A DNA stretch of 64,000 nt from Epinephelus fuscoguttatus (GCF_011397635.1 NC_064769.1:14091207-14155206); one strand, 5' to 3'; shown: positions 25,652 to 38,705, counted from the stretch's first letter. Made by a program: numbers and translations. Notes: a model not told the origin generated them from the sequence alone.

Positions 25652-27222
25652 GCTCTTTCCTCAAGTACACCACCACAGAGTTGCCAGAAAAATGTGATTG
25701 GTAGACACACGGGATGTGCCGACTTCACAGCATGTGCAAGTCAGCATGTCTGACAGCTGATTAAATCCACCTGGCAATGACATAAACTCTGTCTGTGTTT
25801 CATTAGCAACCATCTCTCCACAGCTAATTCAGATCAAAGCCAATAGAATTGACAAAGTCCATGTTCACATGAGAAAAAGAGTCATTCACATTTGTTTGTT
25901 TATGTGCACAGTAACAGTAAAGTACATGCAATAGGGGAAACATGAACTTCTAATTGCCAGTCAGTGCTGTCAGACCTTTAAATATCCCTCGGCAACCTTC
26001 CCCCTTAAAGTCTGCACAGTAGGGCCTCCATGACCCACATGTGTTAAAGACAAATATAACCCTCCGCTACCAAAGCTGCTACCTCGAGAGCAGTCTGTTT
26101 CTGTTAGACTCCTGCTGAAAAGTCACAGAGGTGAGAGGAGGGCATGTTTCTTGCTGTGTTGTTGGTGTGCTAATCACTGGATAGGATGTGAAAGAGGAAG
26201 GGCTTTAGAGCGGTCACAGATGGAAGTACTCACACACATGAAAAAAACCTGATCCATTGCTCCATCCAGCACATGCACAGCTCAGGTCTATCATGATTTA
26301 ATGCTGAAGGGGGTCAAAGTGAGGTCGCGATCTGAGATGCTATCCTTCATTAAGGGGCAGTCCACGATCAGTCACAACCTACACAACCCACTGTGAGTCA
26401 CAGAGAGAGAGGTGGATGGATGAAAGCAGGAAGAGGGGAAGGGAGGTAAGGGCGGAAGATATAATGTATCACAAACACAAAAGGATCGGTTCTTGGAGAT
26501 AAATTTTCTTTTTGCTCCCGCTGCTAAAACGCCAAATAAACTCCCTGGCTTTCCTGCATGAATCAACGTGATGAGTCAGTGTCTATTTTGTCTACACACG
26601 GATTTAGACGCCATATGTGGCCCCCTTCATAGCCTACAATGCAGCCCTTTTGGTATGATACACCCGCTACCCCATCACTAGTATCGCTGCCCCTCCCTCT
26701 GCGTTTTCCTCCATGCCATGTGTCACAGTATGTCTGGGAAACTGAGCAGCAGCCCGCTGAAGGAACAGCGTTGAAGACTTCTCATTGACTCATTCTACAT
26801 GTGTTTGACGCACTGTTACAACTGAGTGAATGATACTGTTGATGTGGCGATCCTTTGTAGCACAGTAATGTGAATGTAGGGGGATATTTTCCTGACAAAA
26901 TAAGATACAAGATACAACAATCACAAAGTTAGAGGGCGAGCTGAAAATCACACCAGTGATCACAGTCATTTTCCCCAAAGATGTGATTTGCTGTTGCAGT
27001 TTGGGGAAAGCTGACTCTGCATTTCAACCTTCATAAATGTCACCTTGCTTCAGCTTCTCTGGGTGAACTAGCCTGAGTGTCAAGTTAATTTAACAGATGT
27101 TGAAGGAGTAGTTTGACATTGTCACACTTATTCACTCCCTATTGGAAAGAAAGATGAGAAAACTAATACCACTTTTGTGTCTGGGGTGAATTAGAACCTA
27201 CTGTGATCAGCCCTTTCTTTTT

Positions 27223-27743
27223 CCCAGGTTGTCAAATACTGATGCTTTGTGACCCCCCTCAGCATGTGATACCAATGCCAAAGATACCCTTTGGTGCCAC
27301 TTTAAGGTGCACCGGGCTTTCATCTAACTCCACTGCAAACCCATCTTTGGCAATATTTGATGCTCAGAGCAACTGATGTAGTATAAAGAGTGAGAATGTC
27401 CGCATACAGTGTGCAGACTTTCACCCAGGAGGATGCTTTTCATGTCCAGTGTGAAATGTCAGTTTTAACGCAACATTACCCGACATATGTACATCCCTCA
27501 CACACTTATGTCACTTATGGGACATATTTACATTGCCCATTACATACTAATTTAAACCCAAAACATGATATTTTTTCTAAACCTAACTAAGTAGTTTCGA
27601 TACCTATACCTGACCATGACTGTTTCACAATGTTAACCATGTGTTACACTGTGTGTCACCAACAGCTGTGCATCACATGCTAAAGGGTGCATCTCATAGA
27701 GACACAAAAGGCATGAGGAAGCATCAGTATTTGACAACCTGGG
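27223..27743. mobile_element. MITE, 521 bp, with perfect 25-bp terminal inverted repeats
   Basis: The left terminus CCCAGGTTGTCAAATACTGA followed by TGCTT (27223-27247) is the exact reverse complement of 27719-27743. The interior is non-coding and contains a decayed minus-strand TTAGGTTTAG-type marker near 27580. No convincing target-site duplication was read. The perfect ends suggest a relatively recent insertion. Confidence 0.85.
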
Positions 27744-27821
27744 ATGAAAACGTGTTGAATACGGAGTTTGTTTGATTAATACAAAAACTGGAGAGTAAAA
27801 ATGTCAAATTAATGTTCTTCT

Positions 27822-28014
27822 TTTTTTTAAGATTTATTTTTGGGCATTTTGCCTTAAATGGACTGGACAGCCTTAGTGTGAGTGGGGGAGAGAGAGTTCG
27901 ACACGCAGCAGAGGGCCACAGGCTGGAATTGAACCCTCGCCTCTGCATCAAGGACAGTACCTTTGTACATGGGGTGCATGCTCTAACCCCTAAGCCACCG
28001 ACTCCCCTCAATTT
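27822..28014 (-). mobile_element. tRNA-derived SINE with A and B boxes (minus)
   Basis: On the minus strand it starts GGGAGTCGGTGGCTTAGGGG with a tRNA-like A box (TTAGGGGTTAGAGC). The B box follows about 40 bases on as GGGTTCAATTCCAG. The body then passes through GGCAAAATGCCCAAAAATAA and ends in an A-rich tail (27822-27840). It is a different family from the SINE at 23922, 38385 and 48742. The open frame across 27812-28204 is a by-product. Pol III boxes are present, but activity cannot be judged. Confidence 0.75.
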
Positions 28015-30169
28015 AATGTTTTACTGGAGGTTTGTGCTAGACAATCGCCTGCCTCTGAGCAGTTGTCAGGCAGCCATTGAAGATTCCAGGAAGTTGGTGT
28101 GCTTAGCACAAGCCCCCGGGAGCAGCGCCAGGCTTTCAAGCCAGTTTGATATAGTGGCCAAACCGTGGAATTACAACTTCCAGCTGCATCACGAGATGCT
28201 ATAGGGCCCAAAATGACTTTTTCCTACAGTTAAATTGTAAAAGAAACGTCTGTTAAGTGGATAAGGTGACTTCTTTCACTTTTGGGATCTGATCCATTCG
28301 GTATGATTTTAAATGTCTAAAAGAACTGAAAAATTCCATCATTTTATCTCCACTCAGATTAGCAGAGTGCTAAACCAGAAGCATTTGGCTCAGCTGGCTA
28401 AGTCTTTAGCGTGCCTGCTCTATGGGTCCTGCAATGTGGAAGATTCAAGAAATTTTCTACCTGGGAACAGTTTGTACAAATTAGGAAAGAAAAGTGTAAA
28501 TTGGTGAACATTAGAAGTGATGGTAGGCAGATTTTGTTACCCTTCAGGCTAACTGTTTCCCCATTGCCAGTCTTTGTGCCAAACTAAGCTAATCAGCTGC
28601 CTATACTTAACAGGCAGAAATGAGGTGGTATCAATCTTTGCATTTAACTGCCAAAAAGCAAATAAAACTGTTTCTTAAAATATTCCTTTCACCAGTGAAT
28701 TCTCATTTATTTGATCTCCGCTCCACGTTTGCTGCAGTTTCAGTCCTCGTTGTGTCCATCCCTTCTTCTCTCTCAATAAACAGATATCACAGAGCTAGAC
28801 CTGGGAACAGTCGGGTGCAGCAGCTGACACGGGGAACCTGATCCCTGGGCTTTCCAGCCGCACAGTTTGTGCACTGCAGACATTCCTAGCACACGGGGGT
28901 CATCATATCTTCCGTCCTTCTACCTCTGCTCTCGCCTTGTTTGCTCTCACATCTTCCTTTTCCATTAACCCACCAGGTGGGGGAAACAAGGTGCAGGGAT
29001 GTCTTTTCTGTCCTCCCTGCCATTTCATCAACATTTACCATCCTTGTCCTTTCCTTCTCATCCTTTCATTCTTATTATTTGAATTTTTTCTTCATCTTTC
29101 TGCCTCCTTTTTCCATTCCGGGTATGCTGTGAGTAATTGCACTCAGCGACATCCTTGTACATGTGGCAGATCTAGCACATTAATCCAGATATAATTGAGT
29201 TTCCTTCCCTGTTTGGCCAGCCGACAGCCAGACAGGGGGTCAGTGTTTTGGATGGCATGTGCAACGGTCTCGCCATCTGCATGTCCTGCACCAGAATTAG
29301 CGAGCCCCTGCAGAATGCTCGTCTAACAGAGCGAGAGCACAATAAGTTCATTGAATTCTAATTACATGACTAAAAACTACCTGAAAAGTGAGCAAAATGT
29401 GCACTTACTGGCTGTCCAACAGTCACTGGTTATATTAAATTAGTCATACTGTTACAGACTAACAATATAACTAATATACTTTAGATGATGCTTGCAGCAT
29501 TAAGTCAGTTTCACAGTATGTTTCACTGATTCCCAAGAGGCCCACTCAGGTGTGACACATCTATATATATAACTGAAAGTTGTGCATGCATTTCCTCTGA
29601 TGCATCTCTACTCCAGTCTCAATATGACTGCTGGTGACATGAGTTATGTCACCAGTTTAAAACAGTGGAAATACATCACACTGATGAACCATCATAATCA
29701 AATCCATCAGAAAATTAGTGATTCTGGGAGTTTGTTTGGAAAAAATGTTCAGTCACCAAAAGCACAGATGTGTCTCATCATTGTTTAGTAAATTGAAGGC
29801 AGTTACAAGTAAATTAAAAACATGCAAGATATTACAGTAAACTGATCCCCGCAAACACCATCAAATGTCATAGCAACTACCCTATACTCGAGAGTGTGGT
29901 GTCACTTCTTCTGCAAATTCATTTTTTTATTATTAGTTCAGCTTCAGGTATACCTGCTTAAAATATACATTACATAATTTAAAGTGTCATTCAACCCCTC
30001 TTAGATTGGACCAGGCATGCAGACCATTTCCCTACAGCATCTTTACATTCCTATTATGTGCCAAAGTGAGTAGAGATGCCAGGATCGATGGGGACATTGC
30101 CACAAAATCACCAATAAAACAATACCTCAGAGGCAAAAACATATCATAAAACACAGAGAGCAGACTCAC

Positions 30170-30370
30170 CTGTCAAATAAACAGCCTCCTTGAATCCCTC
30201 AGCTCTGACGTGTGGTGATGCACACCTACTGTGTCCAATCCAGTGACAGGTAATCAATCGACATCAAGAGAGAGATCCTGGACTGAGACAAGCTCAAGTT
30301 GTACTCCAGCTCAGCTGCTGCTGCTGCTGCTGCTCTCCTGAACAAACTCAATGTGTGCAGAGTGGATTGA
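30170..30370 (-). other. Candidate untranslated first exon of the arhgap24-like gene
   Basis: A strong minus-strand donor (GACAG|GTGAGT, cut after 30170) ends a stretch with no long open frame, and a TATA-like word lies on the minus strand about 30 bp upstream of the proposed 5' end (30394-30402). It contains a CAG run on the minus strand. Position and strand fit an untranslated exon spliced about 14.7 kb downstream to the acceptor at 15469, where the coding exon clearly needs an upstream partner. This is an inference; no transcript evidence is available. Confidence 0.35.
30315..30332 (+). repeat. CTG trinucleotide run (six units)
   Basis: Six CTG units; CAG on the minus strand, inside the candidate untranslated exon. 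Confidence 0.95.
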
Positions 30371-30393
30371 GTTGGTCGAGGCTCAGACGAGCT

Positions 30394-30402
30394 GTTATAA
30401 AC
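30394..30402 (-). promoter_or_regulatory. TATA-like word upstream of the candidate arhgap24 first exon
   Basis: The minus strand reads GTTTATAAC, about 30 bp before the proposed transcription start. The match is imperfect for a minus-strand TATA box; the plus strand actually reads a cleaner TATAAA. It is supported only by its spacing to the donor at 30170. Confidence 0.2.
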
Positions 30403-30700
30403 TTTTCCCCTGACTGCTCACACCATCTGCATGCTGAGAAAGTCTCCGCTGTGAACAGGATGGCTGTCGCGGTCAGCACAGTCACACATGGGGCAGCATT
30501 ACAGCGGGAGTCCGCCCAGACACATGCACACCCACATGCACTCACACACAGACACTCACACACACTCTCTCTCCCCTAACACTGCAGCCTATGCAGTCCT
30601 AACTCCTCCAGTCATCCTGGCTGGTGAGACGCTCACACTCAGTCTGAGCAGGCTGTGTGTGTATGTTGGTTACAGAAAGGAGGAGGAGAGAGGGAGGGGA

Positions 30701-30702
<2 letters not shown>

Positions 30703-30738
<36 letters not shown>
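30703..30738 (+). repeat. GT microsatellite
   Basis: About 18 GT units after a GGAGGAGAGAGGGA purine tract. Confidence 0.97.
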
Positions 30739-30739
<1 letters not shown>

Positions 30740-32106
30740 AGTGAGAAAGCATGTTTTAGGAAGTCTTAAGATGAGAGCTCTGACTGAGCGGTGCTCCAGC
30801 AGTGCAGCTGACTTTCTCTAATATTTCACACAAGCAACTGGCACTTTCTACACCCTCACACTGTCTTACACTCTTCCAAAAATGTTAACAGCCGAGAATT
30901 TCTCAAACTTTACCACGGTTCATAATGTGGAGTATAAATCCTGCATTTCCCATATGTCATCTGTGAGTAATTCAGCAGACAAACACAGAAAGCTGCCCCA
31001 GATTTAAGGCGTCTTCAAGTTGTTGTATACAAATGACTGCGTGCATGCAGCTCCACAAACATTTATTCAGTGACACTATCCTCACTTTGGTGCAAATCCA
31101 GCTGTATACACACCAGTGGAAAGTGCATCTTGTTTACCCGGGAGTGGCCTAAAAAGTTCCTGTTCATAGTCTTGCAGTGGTTCCCTCTGAATGGGGACTA
31201 TTTCACATTTAATTTATAATGTACTGTACAAAACAAAAGTTGTTGAATTTGTATGATAAATGGAGACAGTATAATAGGGTAAAGCTTTTGTACTGTTGTT
31301 ATGGGTGCTCACGGTTTCAGCAAATGACTATGCCTGCTTTTACAAACTGAGGAATTCTGACGTGTACTTTACATTCCTGAGCTCACTCAAGCAATCATTA
31401 AGCACCTTATTGAATCTTCACAACCTGCTTGATCACCAAACATTGAGTATTGATTTATGACAAGACAGCAAGCACATTAAAATGAAAAAGTGTTACTCTC
31501 TTTCAGATTATAAACCATTTCTGCCGATAGACGCCCCTAAATCCTACACAGTGGACCTTTGACTGGATGGGGCTACCAAAGAAAGATCTATATACAAAAT
31601 GAAAAGGTTGGAAAACAGTTCAGTGTAGATGCTGAAGAATGGAAGAAGGAGGTTAATTTTTTTATGTTGTTTTATAAAAGAAATATTAAGAAAAACAAAG
31701 CAAAGTCAAAGTGTGTTGAGAATCAGATCATTCACCACCAAAACAAGTCTATTTTCTTGTCTATGAAATCCTAAAACATGCAGGGTATAATTTATGTTAT
31801 CGCCACAAGACAGATGCAGAACCTTTAAATAGTCTGAATGTATTCCTGGCACGTGTCGGCCACATCCCCTGGTCATGGAAAATGTACTCATTACTAATAA
31901 CAGAGGGAAATTCCAATCTATGTAGGAGGTGGCTTATGTGTCAACAGTAATTACTTCCTCGAAATCAAATCAGTAGCAGAATTAGTTTATGTATATACTC
32001 ACGTACAGCACAGTATATATGACATTTGCCAGTAAATGACCGGAGTAGTGTGTGGTTTATGATATGATTCAACAAACAAGATCCTGGCTGGGTTCTTGAA
32101 GTGTCA

Positions 32107-32720
32107 AGCCCCAGACACACCAAACCTACATTAAAGAACTAGTTGCGACGAAGGCCGCATGTTGCTTCACGTCGCCTGTGTCTCGGCCAGAAAGTTGCAC
32201 TTGTACACACTGCAAAGACTACAGCAACAGCCAACTAGCATGTACGTTCTGCGTCTGTATGAGAGACAATAACTCTCCATACCAGCATTGTCATTCAAAA
32301 AGGGAAACTGGAAGACTGACAGGACAGTCTCAAGACCGTAGTTAGCCAGTTAGCACATTAACAACACAACGCAGTGTTGAAAGAACAAGGACCATTTCTA
32401 CTAAAGAGCTCAATTGCCATAAAAAGTTTGTTTTTCGATCTCATGCCTTCTTGACTTAGTTGTTTCTTTGCTTCCCTCACTTCTGATTCTCTTCTTGATC
32501 AGTAAGCTAAACTGCAAATAACAGTGACTTCATTCACGGGTGGGTAACACCATCTCTGACAGCGATTCAACATACTGAGTCATATGAATAAAAAAGCCAA
32601 CGAGGGCCAACTAGTGTCACAACGGTGCAGGATACACTGCAGAATCTAGGGCAACAGACGTTCACGGACAATCCGACATTGACTAATGGCCGACAGTCGG
32701 CTTGGTATGTCAGGGCCCTT
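32107..32720. mobile_element. TIR element with GACA(C/T)ACCAA(A/G)CC-type ends
   Basis: The left end AAGCCCCAGACACACCAAAC and the reverse complement of the right end (AAGGGCCCTGACATACCAAG) are inverted termini with a few mismatches. Both are followed by C(C)TAC or CCGAC. The element is about 614 bp and non-coding, with CGACG-rich segments near the left end and CCGACAGTCGG near the right. It is a degraded miniature DNA transposon. Confidence 0.6.
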
Positions 32721-33085
32721 AGAGGTTCAAGTGTTGGGTGAGGCCAAACACAGCATCTATTGATCTGTGTGATCTACAGGCAGAGGAGTGAGGTCAACAT
32801 TACATTAAGGTCTTCTGTAAGCATCTGTCAAATGATTGATCAAAGAGGCAACAGCAGTACATGAATCTGTCCAAATCTTCGAACTGCCACTTTGATGAAC
32901 GCACAAACCATGATAAGGTTCTGACTAAAACCCTTCTCCACTTTTGTTTCACAAGTTTAATTAGTTCTCAAGTGCATGCCTACCTGAGATCTTGCAGGAC
33001 ATGATGCATTGATGGCGCATTTGCAGCTGCAGTAATCAAATGGGTTGCTTTTCTGTTACAGCACAATCTTTCTGGACATCTAAAA

Positions 33086-33440
33086 CCGTGGTTCCCAACC
33101 TTTCTCGCTTGTGACCTCTTAAAAAGCAATGACATCAATGATGTGATGTGTGGATGTGCACTGGAAACAGTTCAACCTGAGGTATCCAGTACTTTATATG
33201 AAAAAGGGTGCACTATTGAGCAAAAAAAATCTATAAAAATATATAAAAAAAATCTTGTTTAAACACCCTGAAACCTGTCGGATTTGTCTAGGACCCTGTG
33301 AGCTAGATAATCCTGACACTCACTCTGTGCATGTTTGCTGCAGCCATCATTATGAGACTTGCACCTTAAATGTAACATATTGGATGGCATTCGTCAGTTC
33401 AAACATGGCTGTTCATTTGTTGCTACAGTACAGCCAAAAA
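33086..33440 (+). mobile_element. hAT-like element fragment beginning GTGGTTCCCAACC
   Basis: The start CCGTGGTTCCCAACCTTTCT resembles the CAGTGGTTC(C/T)CAACC ends common among hAT elements. A TGTGACC word follows. The other end was not found, so the extent to the right is a guess. Confidence 0.35.
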
Positions 33441-34756
33441 ATAATCAGTTTTACACACTGACTTTGAGACAACTGTTGTGACGCATGCTTTCTCTAATGC
33501 TTAGTAACCATTTGGTGTACTTGGCAGAATACCTTTTGCTCCGGAGTCTTCTTTGTTACTTTTTGTTACTGTATTTGAAAAGTTGTTATTAAATTGGAAA
33601 CAGTAAATCTTTTGATTATGTTTTATTTGCAGCTATGCAGAGGTATCTACAGCTAACAGTGAGAATAAAGTAAAATCCATTCCTCCCAATAAAATCTAAT
33701 CTCCACACAGAAGATGAGTTTTCTAGGTGTTATGAAAAGCTTCATTAGATTAAACAAAGATTAAACAAAATGTTGAGAACAAACAGTAGGCTCTGAGCCA
33801 TCTGTCCTCAGCCATCCTTCAGCATGTTTTATTATATTTGCAGGACGTGGAATGCTCAACATGAAACACTGTGACCTTGTGACGTGAGAAGTGGCCATCT
33901 GTAAACAAACTGGAGCTGCATCTACTCCCATGAGACACTCTGGGGGACCTTATCCGATAGGAGATAACTCACAAGATGAGAGTGGATGAATCCTCACAGA
34001 AGAAGCCTTTTGGGAATTACAATGATCTCAGTGGGCCTGTAGTTCTCATGGCCTTGCAGTCAGAGGTTCCGGACAGTTGGTGACTTCTGGGGAGATAATG
34101 AAAATCTTTGAGACAGAGAGGAGGCCTTTCTCAGTGGACTGGAATGACACTAGAGCTCATTCACTGCAATTGTAGTTGTATTGATGTATTAATATGAGGT
34201 TCTCACTTTTGTCCTCTTACTGCTCTGTACGTACAGCTTTAGGTAATTATTCTATATATTGCCCAGATCTGTGTGGAGTCCCCATGAATGGGCTAGCAGA
34301 GTGCTACATGATTCAGCATGTTTACATGTTTCCTGTACAAACAGGAAGCTAGGGAGGGACTTGTTGTGACAGCCAATAGAAATGTAGCAGCCAGACTGAT
34401 GTTACATGCAAACAGAGGTGGCTGAGGTGAAAAGGACATGCTAATGGTGCAAATACAGCAACTGTGCTAAGCTAACAGTGTTAATGGGGGTTAGCGCACA
34501 CTCACAGTGGCAAACTTGGGAAGGTGGGCATTGTGCTTGTGCAACAACGTCGTCCAACCACCGTGGGTCGGGGCAGATTTATCAGTAACCCCGGGAGTTT
34601 GCACAACCAAAAACACATATAGATCCTGTATGCTGGTCGGTAGCTGGCAGATTTTATAGTCACAAAAGAGGGACATAACAGTTTGGGAAAGCATTTCACT
34701 AGATGCAAAATTGGTACAAAAAAAAGCCAGAGTGTAGGATGAGCCATTAACATGTT

Positions 34757-35696
34757 TTAAAGGGACATTGTGTAACATTTTCAGTTGTTTATTGGCAAAA
34801 ATTGATGTCTGCATTCATAAATATGTCTTCACTGGTGTACTATTACCTCCACCAATAATCTGACTTATTCTCGTGAAAGGAGAATTTCGGATTTGTTTGT
34901 ACATTGTGCAGGTAAGTCGTCTGTGGGGTTCCATTACGTTTCGCCATCTTGAGAATACACCCGCCAGCAAGGGACATACAGCACCGCCTTCGGCGTTTCC
35001 ATTGAGAGCCAGGCCAGCACTGCGTGACTGAGGAGCTGAAGGAGAGGAGCAAGAGGTGCTTCGCTACTACCCTGGTAAATTTGAAACAAAGTCCCACTCT
35101 TTGAGCATAATGCAGGATCCTGCATATGCAACATCATGGGAGACGGAATCCTTGTCGCCAAGAAAGCACAAAAAACGCTGCCTTTTTGATTCCCTTTTGC
35201 ACTTTCTTGGCGACAAGGATTCCGTCTCCCATGATGTTGCATATGCAGGATCCTGCATTATGGTCAAAGAGTGGGACTTTGTTATGCGGCAGTAGTGCAG
35301 CTGGCCACTAACAGCTGTTAGCGGCGGAGTAATGCGAGGAGAGGGTTGAGGTGTGTGAGGTTGAGCCACTTGTCAGTTGTCAAAACACAAGACGTGATTG
35401 GTTGGTTTCAATTTACATCCGCCCCAACAGTCCTACATTGTAAACACAGCCAGCATGGTGAGGAGGGGGTTTGTCAACTCGCGTCGCGTGTGTCTGTGTA
35501 GGAGCCTGAATGAATACTCCATGACGTATCGGATGACATGGTTTTATCAGTGTTATCATAGCTTTTTGGTACACAGCATCTGCCATTGTTGCAATACAGG
35601 TTTGAAACAGTGAGGCGCTAGAGTGCGCCATCTGTTTGAATACAATATATGATTTCAACGTTAGATGGGAGAAATTCCTACATACTGTGGCTTTAA
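34757..35696. mobile_element. MITE of about 940 bp carrying a large internal hairpin
   Basis: The left end TTAAAGGGACATTGTGTAAC and the reverse complement of the right end (TTAAAGCCACAGTATGTAGG) are imperfect inverted termini of about 24 bp. Between them lie mixed unique-looking sequence and the long hairpin at 35085-35283. The several overlapping open frames on both strands (34491-35658) arise from the palindrome and are not genes. No target-site duplication was read. Confidence 0.5.
35085..35283. repeat. Large hairpin: 89-bp arms, 21-nt loop
   Basis: The arms 35085-35173 and 35195-35283 are reverse complements with about three mismatches in 89 positions. Each arm also contains the short palindromes GCAGGATCCTGC and GCATATGC. 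Transcribed in either direction it would form a near-perfect long double-stranded hairpin. Confidence 0.93.
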
Positions 35697-38384
35697 GTAT
35701 TTCCAGAAAACTCTAAAATATCATTACTAATACCTACAAAATTACTTTTTTGTCATTGTTGGGACAATCAGAGGAAGAAGTCATTAGAAATAAATCTTAA
35801 AACTTCAATTAAAAGCCTAGCCCTAATCAAACGCCCAGACCCTTTTACTAGCCACAAATAAATGCCTGTCTCAATCAGACGCCTGGTCTGGTTGCCAAGC
35901 AGTTCACTTTTCTTATAGAAGTTTTTCAGATGTCTAAAACTGGGGTGTTGACTATCTCAAATCATGAGTCCATTCCGCAATTACACTGTAAGTTATTCAT
36001 ATTCCTTTAGTTCGTAAGGGTCCTCAGATAAAAAGAATCAAAAGGGTTTTTCATAAAAACTAATCCAAGTTGTGAGTATTGTTTTAACAGGATCAAGTGG
36101 TGTTGTGTCGGCATACCGCCTATCTGAGCTAGATCAAATGAATGACTCATTACTGGTATGTTATCTGAAGTCTAATATTTAAACAAATAATATTCATATT
36201 AGTTTAAATAAACAATTTAATTGTATTTCCTGTTCTTTGTTGAGCAATAGCTTTGTGTGAAAGCAATTAAAAGCCTGTCCCGTATGGACGCCTGTCCCAA
36301 ATATAGGCCAGTTGATTTTCATTTTAAGCAAGTAATAGCCTAGGCTATTAATTCTGTAAATACAAGAAGTTTTACAGTATTTTGATTTCATGGCCCTTTA
36401 ACAATGGATCACATGACCACTTATGTGTAAGAGGGGTCACTTGTAGTAATGAACCCACAGTTTTCACCTGACAGAGGCCCTATCCTAATGCAGATTTATA
36501 GCTTCTTTTAGCTCATTGTTTTTTGGTTGTAGGACCCACAACATAACTGTTTATATTCTCTCTCCAGGCTCTCATCAGTATCGTATTCAGATGCAACAGG
36601 CACATTTTTTTCAATGAAAAACCAAATGAATGTTAATGTTTCGCTGTGCTGGATGTTAAAACACTGCAACTATCACCATAAAAATTAGGTGTTTACTGCT
36701 TGTTTCTGATGCCCCTCTAGTGGCCAAATCAGTTATTGCAGATTTAATATCCAAAAGATGACAGGTTAAAAAACAAGAAAGTCATAAGACCATCACCAGC
36801 GCAATTCAAAGAAGTGAAAATAAATAAACAAACAAAAAACTAAAGTTGGAGGCGCCCCGCTGGCCTTGGGGATTTAAAGTACTGATCATCAACATAGTTT
36901 GAGTGTGGGTGGGAACCTATATAGCACATAACCCCAGATCTCCTTTCTTCATTTTATTTCAGCTCTCTACTATCAACTCTCGGATCTCTAAAAGCATAAA
37001 ATGTCAAAAATAAATATATATTTATTGTAAAAGCATGTATAAGAAGTGAGAGGTCATCATTTTCCATGATGGTAAGAGTCAGTGTGAGGGAGTACACTAT
37101 GTTGTTGTTTGTAAGGTCAAGGTCGCCCCCTACATTGTTTCACTGCTGGTTTCAATTTTCTTCTGACATCAATAGAAACAGAAAGCTTCTTCTCGTAACT
37201 TGCTGACAGTTGTTTTGAAAGGTCAGTGCAAACACAGAGACCTCCCTCCTTCCTGAATTACACTGAAAAGTCCAGTTGACGCCTTCCACGAACTGCAAAC
37301 ATTGCTTCATCTCTACATATGCCTCCACATGAATTATCTATAAACTGCCTTACATCAGCATGTTAATGATTCTTTATTTTAGTATTACTTTTAGTATTTT
37401 AGTATCAATTATAGTTAATTTGTTTTTGCTCTTATATAAAGTATATTCTTTACCACTGCCACAGCCTTATTGTCCATAAGGGATTGATAAAGTTGATCTT
37501 TCTCGAGAGACAGTAGTTTTCCTCTGCACCAAAGATCATCTCATTCTTGTTCTTGATGCAACATTGCTCTCTGGTGGTGACTTGTAAAACTTTTGGATTA
37601 AGAAGTTTAACAAGCCTATTTGTAGCTGTATCTCTTTATCTTTAAAATTCAGCACATACATTATTACTCATAACTTTAATATTTCATTTAAAGACAATAT
37701 TTTTATTATGGTATATGGCACTGTGCCACTAGAATTTACTTGAGGTCAATGCTGTAAAATTCCTATTAGATAAATAGACAGGCTTTAATCCAAATAAAGA
37801 CAGATCAAGATAAATTTAATTTTTGCAGTATCTGTCAGAGCTTCGAGACATTCTGAATGGCAAACAGATGCAAAACAACCATGTGATACAATACCATCAG
37901 GGAGCCACCAGAGGTCCATGTGTCACAGCAAAAAAAGCACACACATGTTGCATGTGCCTTTCGAAAAACCTGCCTTGGATTAAACCACTGTATTAATATT
38001 TTTGCAGCTCCAAAAGGACATTTGTTTTATTATTATATGATGTACATATAATTAATTTAGTTTGCAAGTCATAAAAAACATTCTCTAAAGTGTGATAATT
38101 GGACAAACATACAGTACATACCAAATATACAAATTGTATTACATAGTAAAAAAAAAAAAAATAATGATAAAAAGAACAAAAAATTGATATATACAGTATT
38201 ACAGTCAAATCAGTCCCCTCACCAGCTACATCATAAATACTACCTGCCTCTTCCTGATGTCTCAGTCATCCAGTGGCTTCCAGTAGCATTTGCTCATGAT
38301 ATACTGGCCAAACACAATAATACACTACAATTGTAAGTTACTACTTGTTTTTGGTTGTTAAATTATTCTGGTCTAAATTTAAAT

Positions 38385-38705
38385 GGGGCGGCACGGTGAT
38401 GTAGTGCTTAGCACTGTTGCCTCACAGCAAAAGGGTTCCTGGTTCAATCCCAGGAGGGAGCCCTTCTGTGCGGGGTTTGCATGTTTTCCCTGTGTCAGCG
38501 TGGGTTTTCTCAGGGTACTCCGGCTTCCTCCCACAATCCAAACACATGCAGGTTGGGGATAGATTAATTGGTGACTCTAAATTGTCTGTAGATGTGAATG
38601 TGAGTGTGAATGTGGTTGTCTGTCTCCATGTGTCAGCCCTACGACAGTCCAGGGTGTACCCTGCCTCTCACCCAGTGTCAGCTGGGATAAGCTCCAGCCC
38701 CCATC
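38385..38705 (+). mobile_element. Fish tRNA-derived SINE (plus), 3'-truncated
   Basis: The head GGGGCGGCACGGTGATGTAG is tRNA-like, with A box TAGTGCTTAGCACTG and B box GGTTCAATCCCAG. The body matches the copies at 48742 and 23922 (TTTGCATGTTTTCCCTGTGT, GACTCTAAATTG and CCAGGGTGTACCCTGCCTC). A few bases before the last block are missing relative to the other copies, and the GGATAAGCGG 3' tail is absent. Possibly V-SINE group, unverified. Confidence 0.82.

Larger units (their letters stand above)
15469..30169 (-). other. Probable first intron of the arhgap24-like gene
   Basis: This region lies between the coding exon acceptor at 15469 and a candidate untranslated first exon at 30170-30370. I found no coding exon on either strand. 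It holds several TIR elements, two CA arrays, an AT array, two SINE copies and a CTGT array, all listed separately. A short segment at 16990-17045 resembles one at 20330-20430 (words AATGTCT, CAACAAC, GGATGGA), suggesting another old repeat. TAGTAGGAAAAACACAGGTG occurs twice (around 17060 and 17261). Other long parts (21000-22900, 25700-27200, 28200-30100) show nothing I can name. If the first exon is wrong, part of this is simply intergenic. Confidence 0.4.

Noticed and set aside
34491..35658. Cluster of overlapping open frames on both strands
   Set aside because: They arise from the long hairpin and the TIR element; mirrored peptides occur on both strands.
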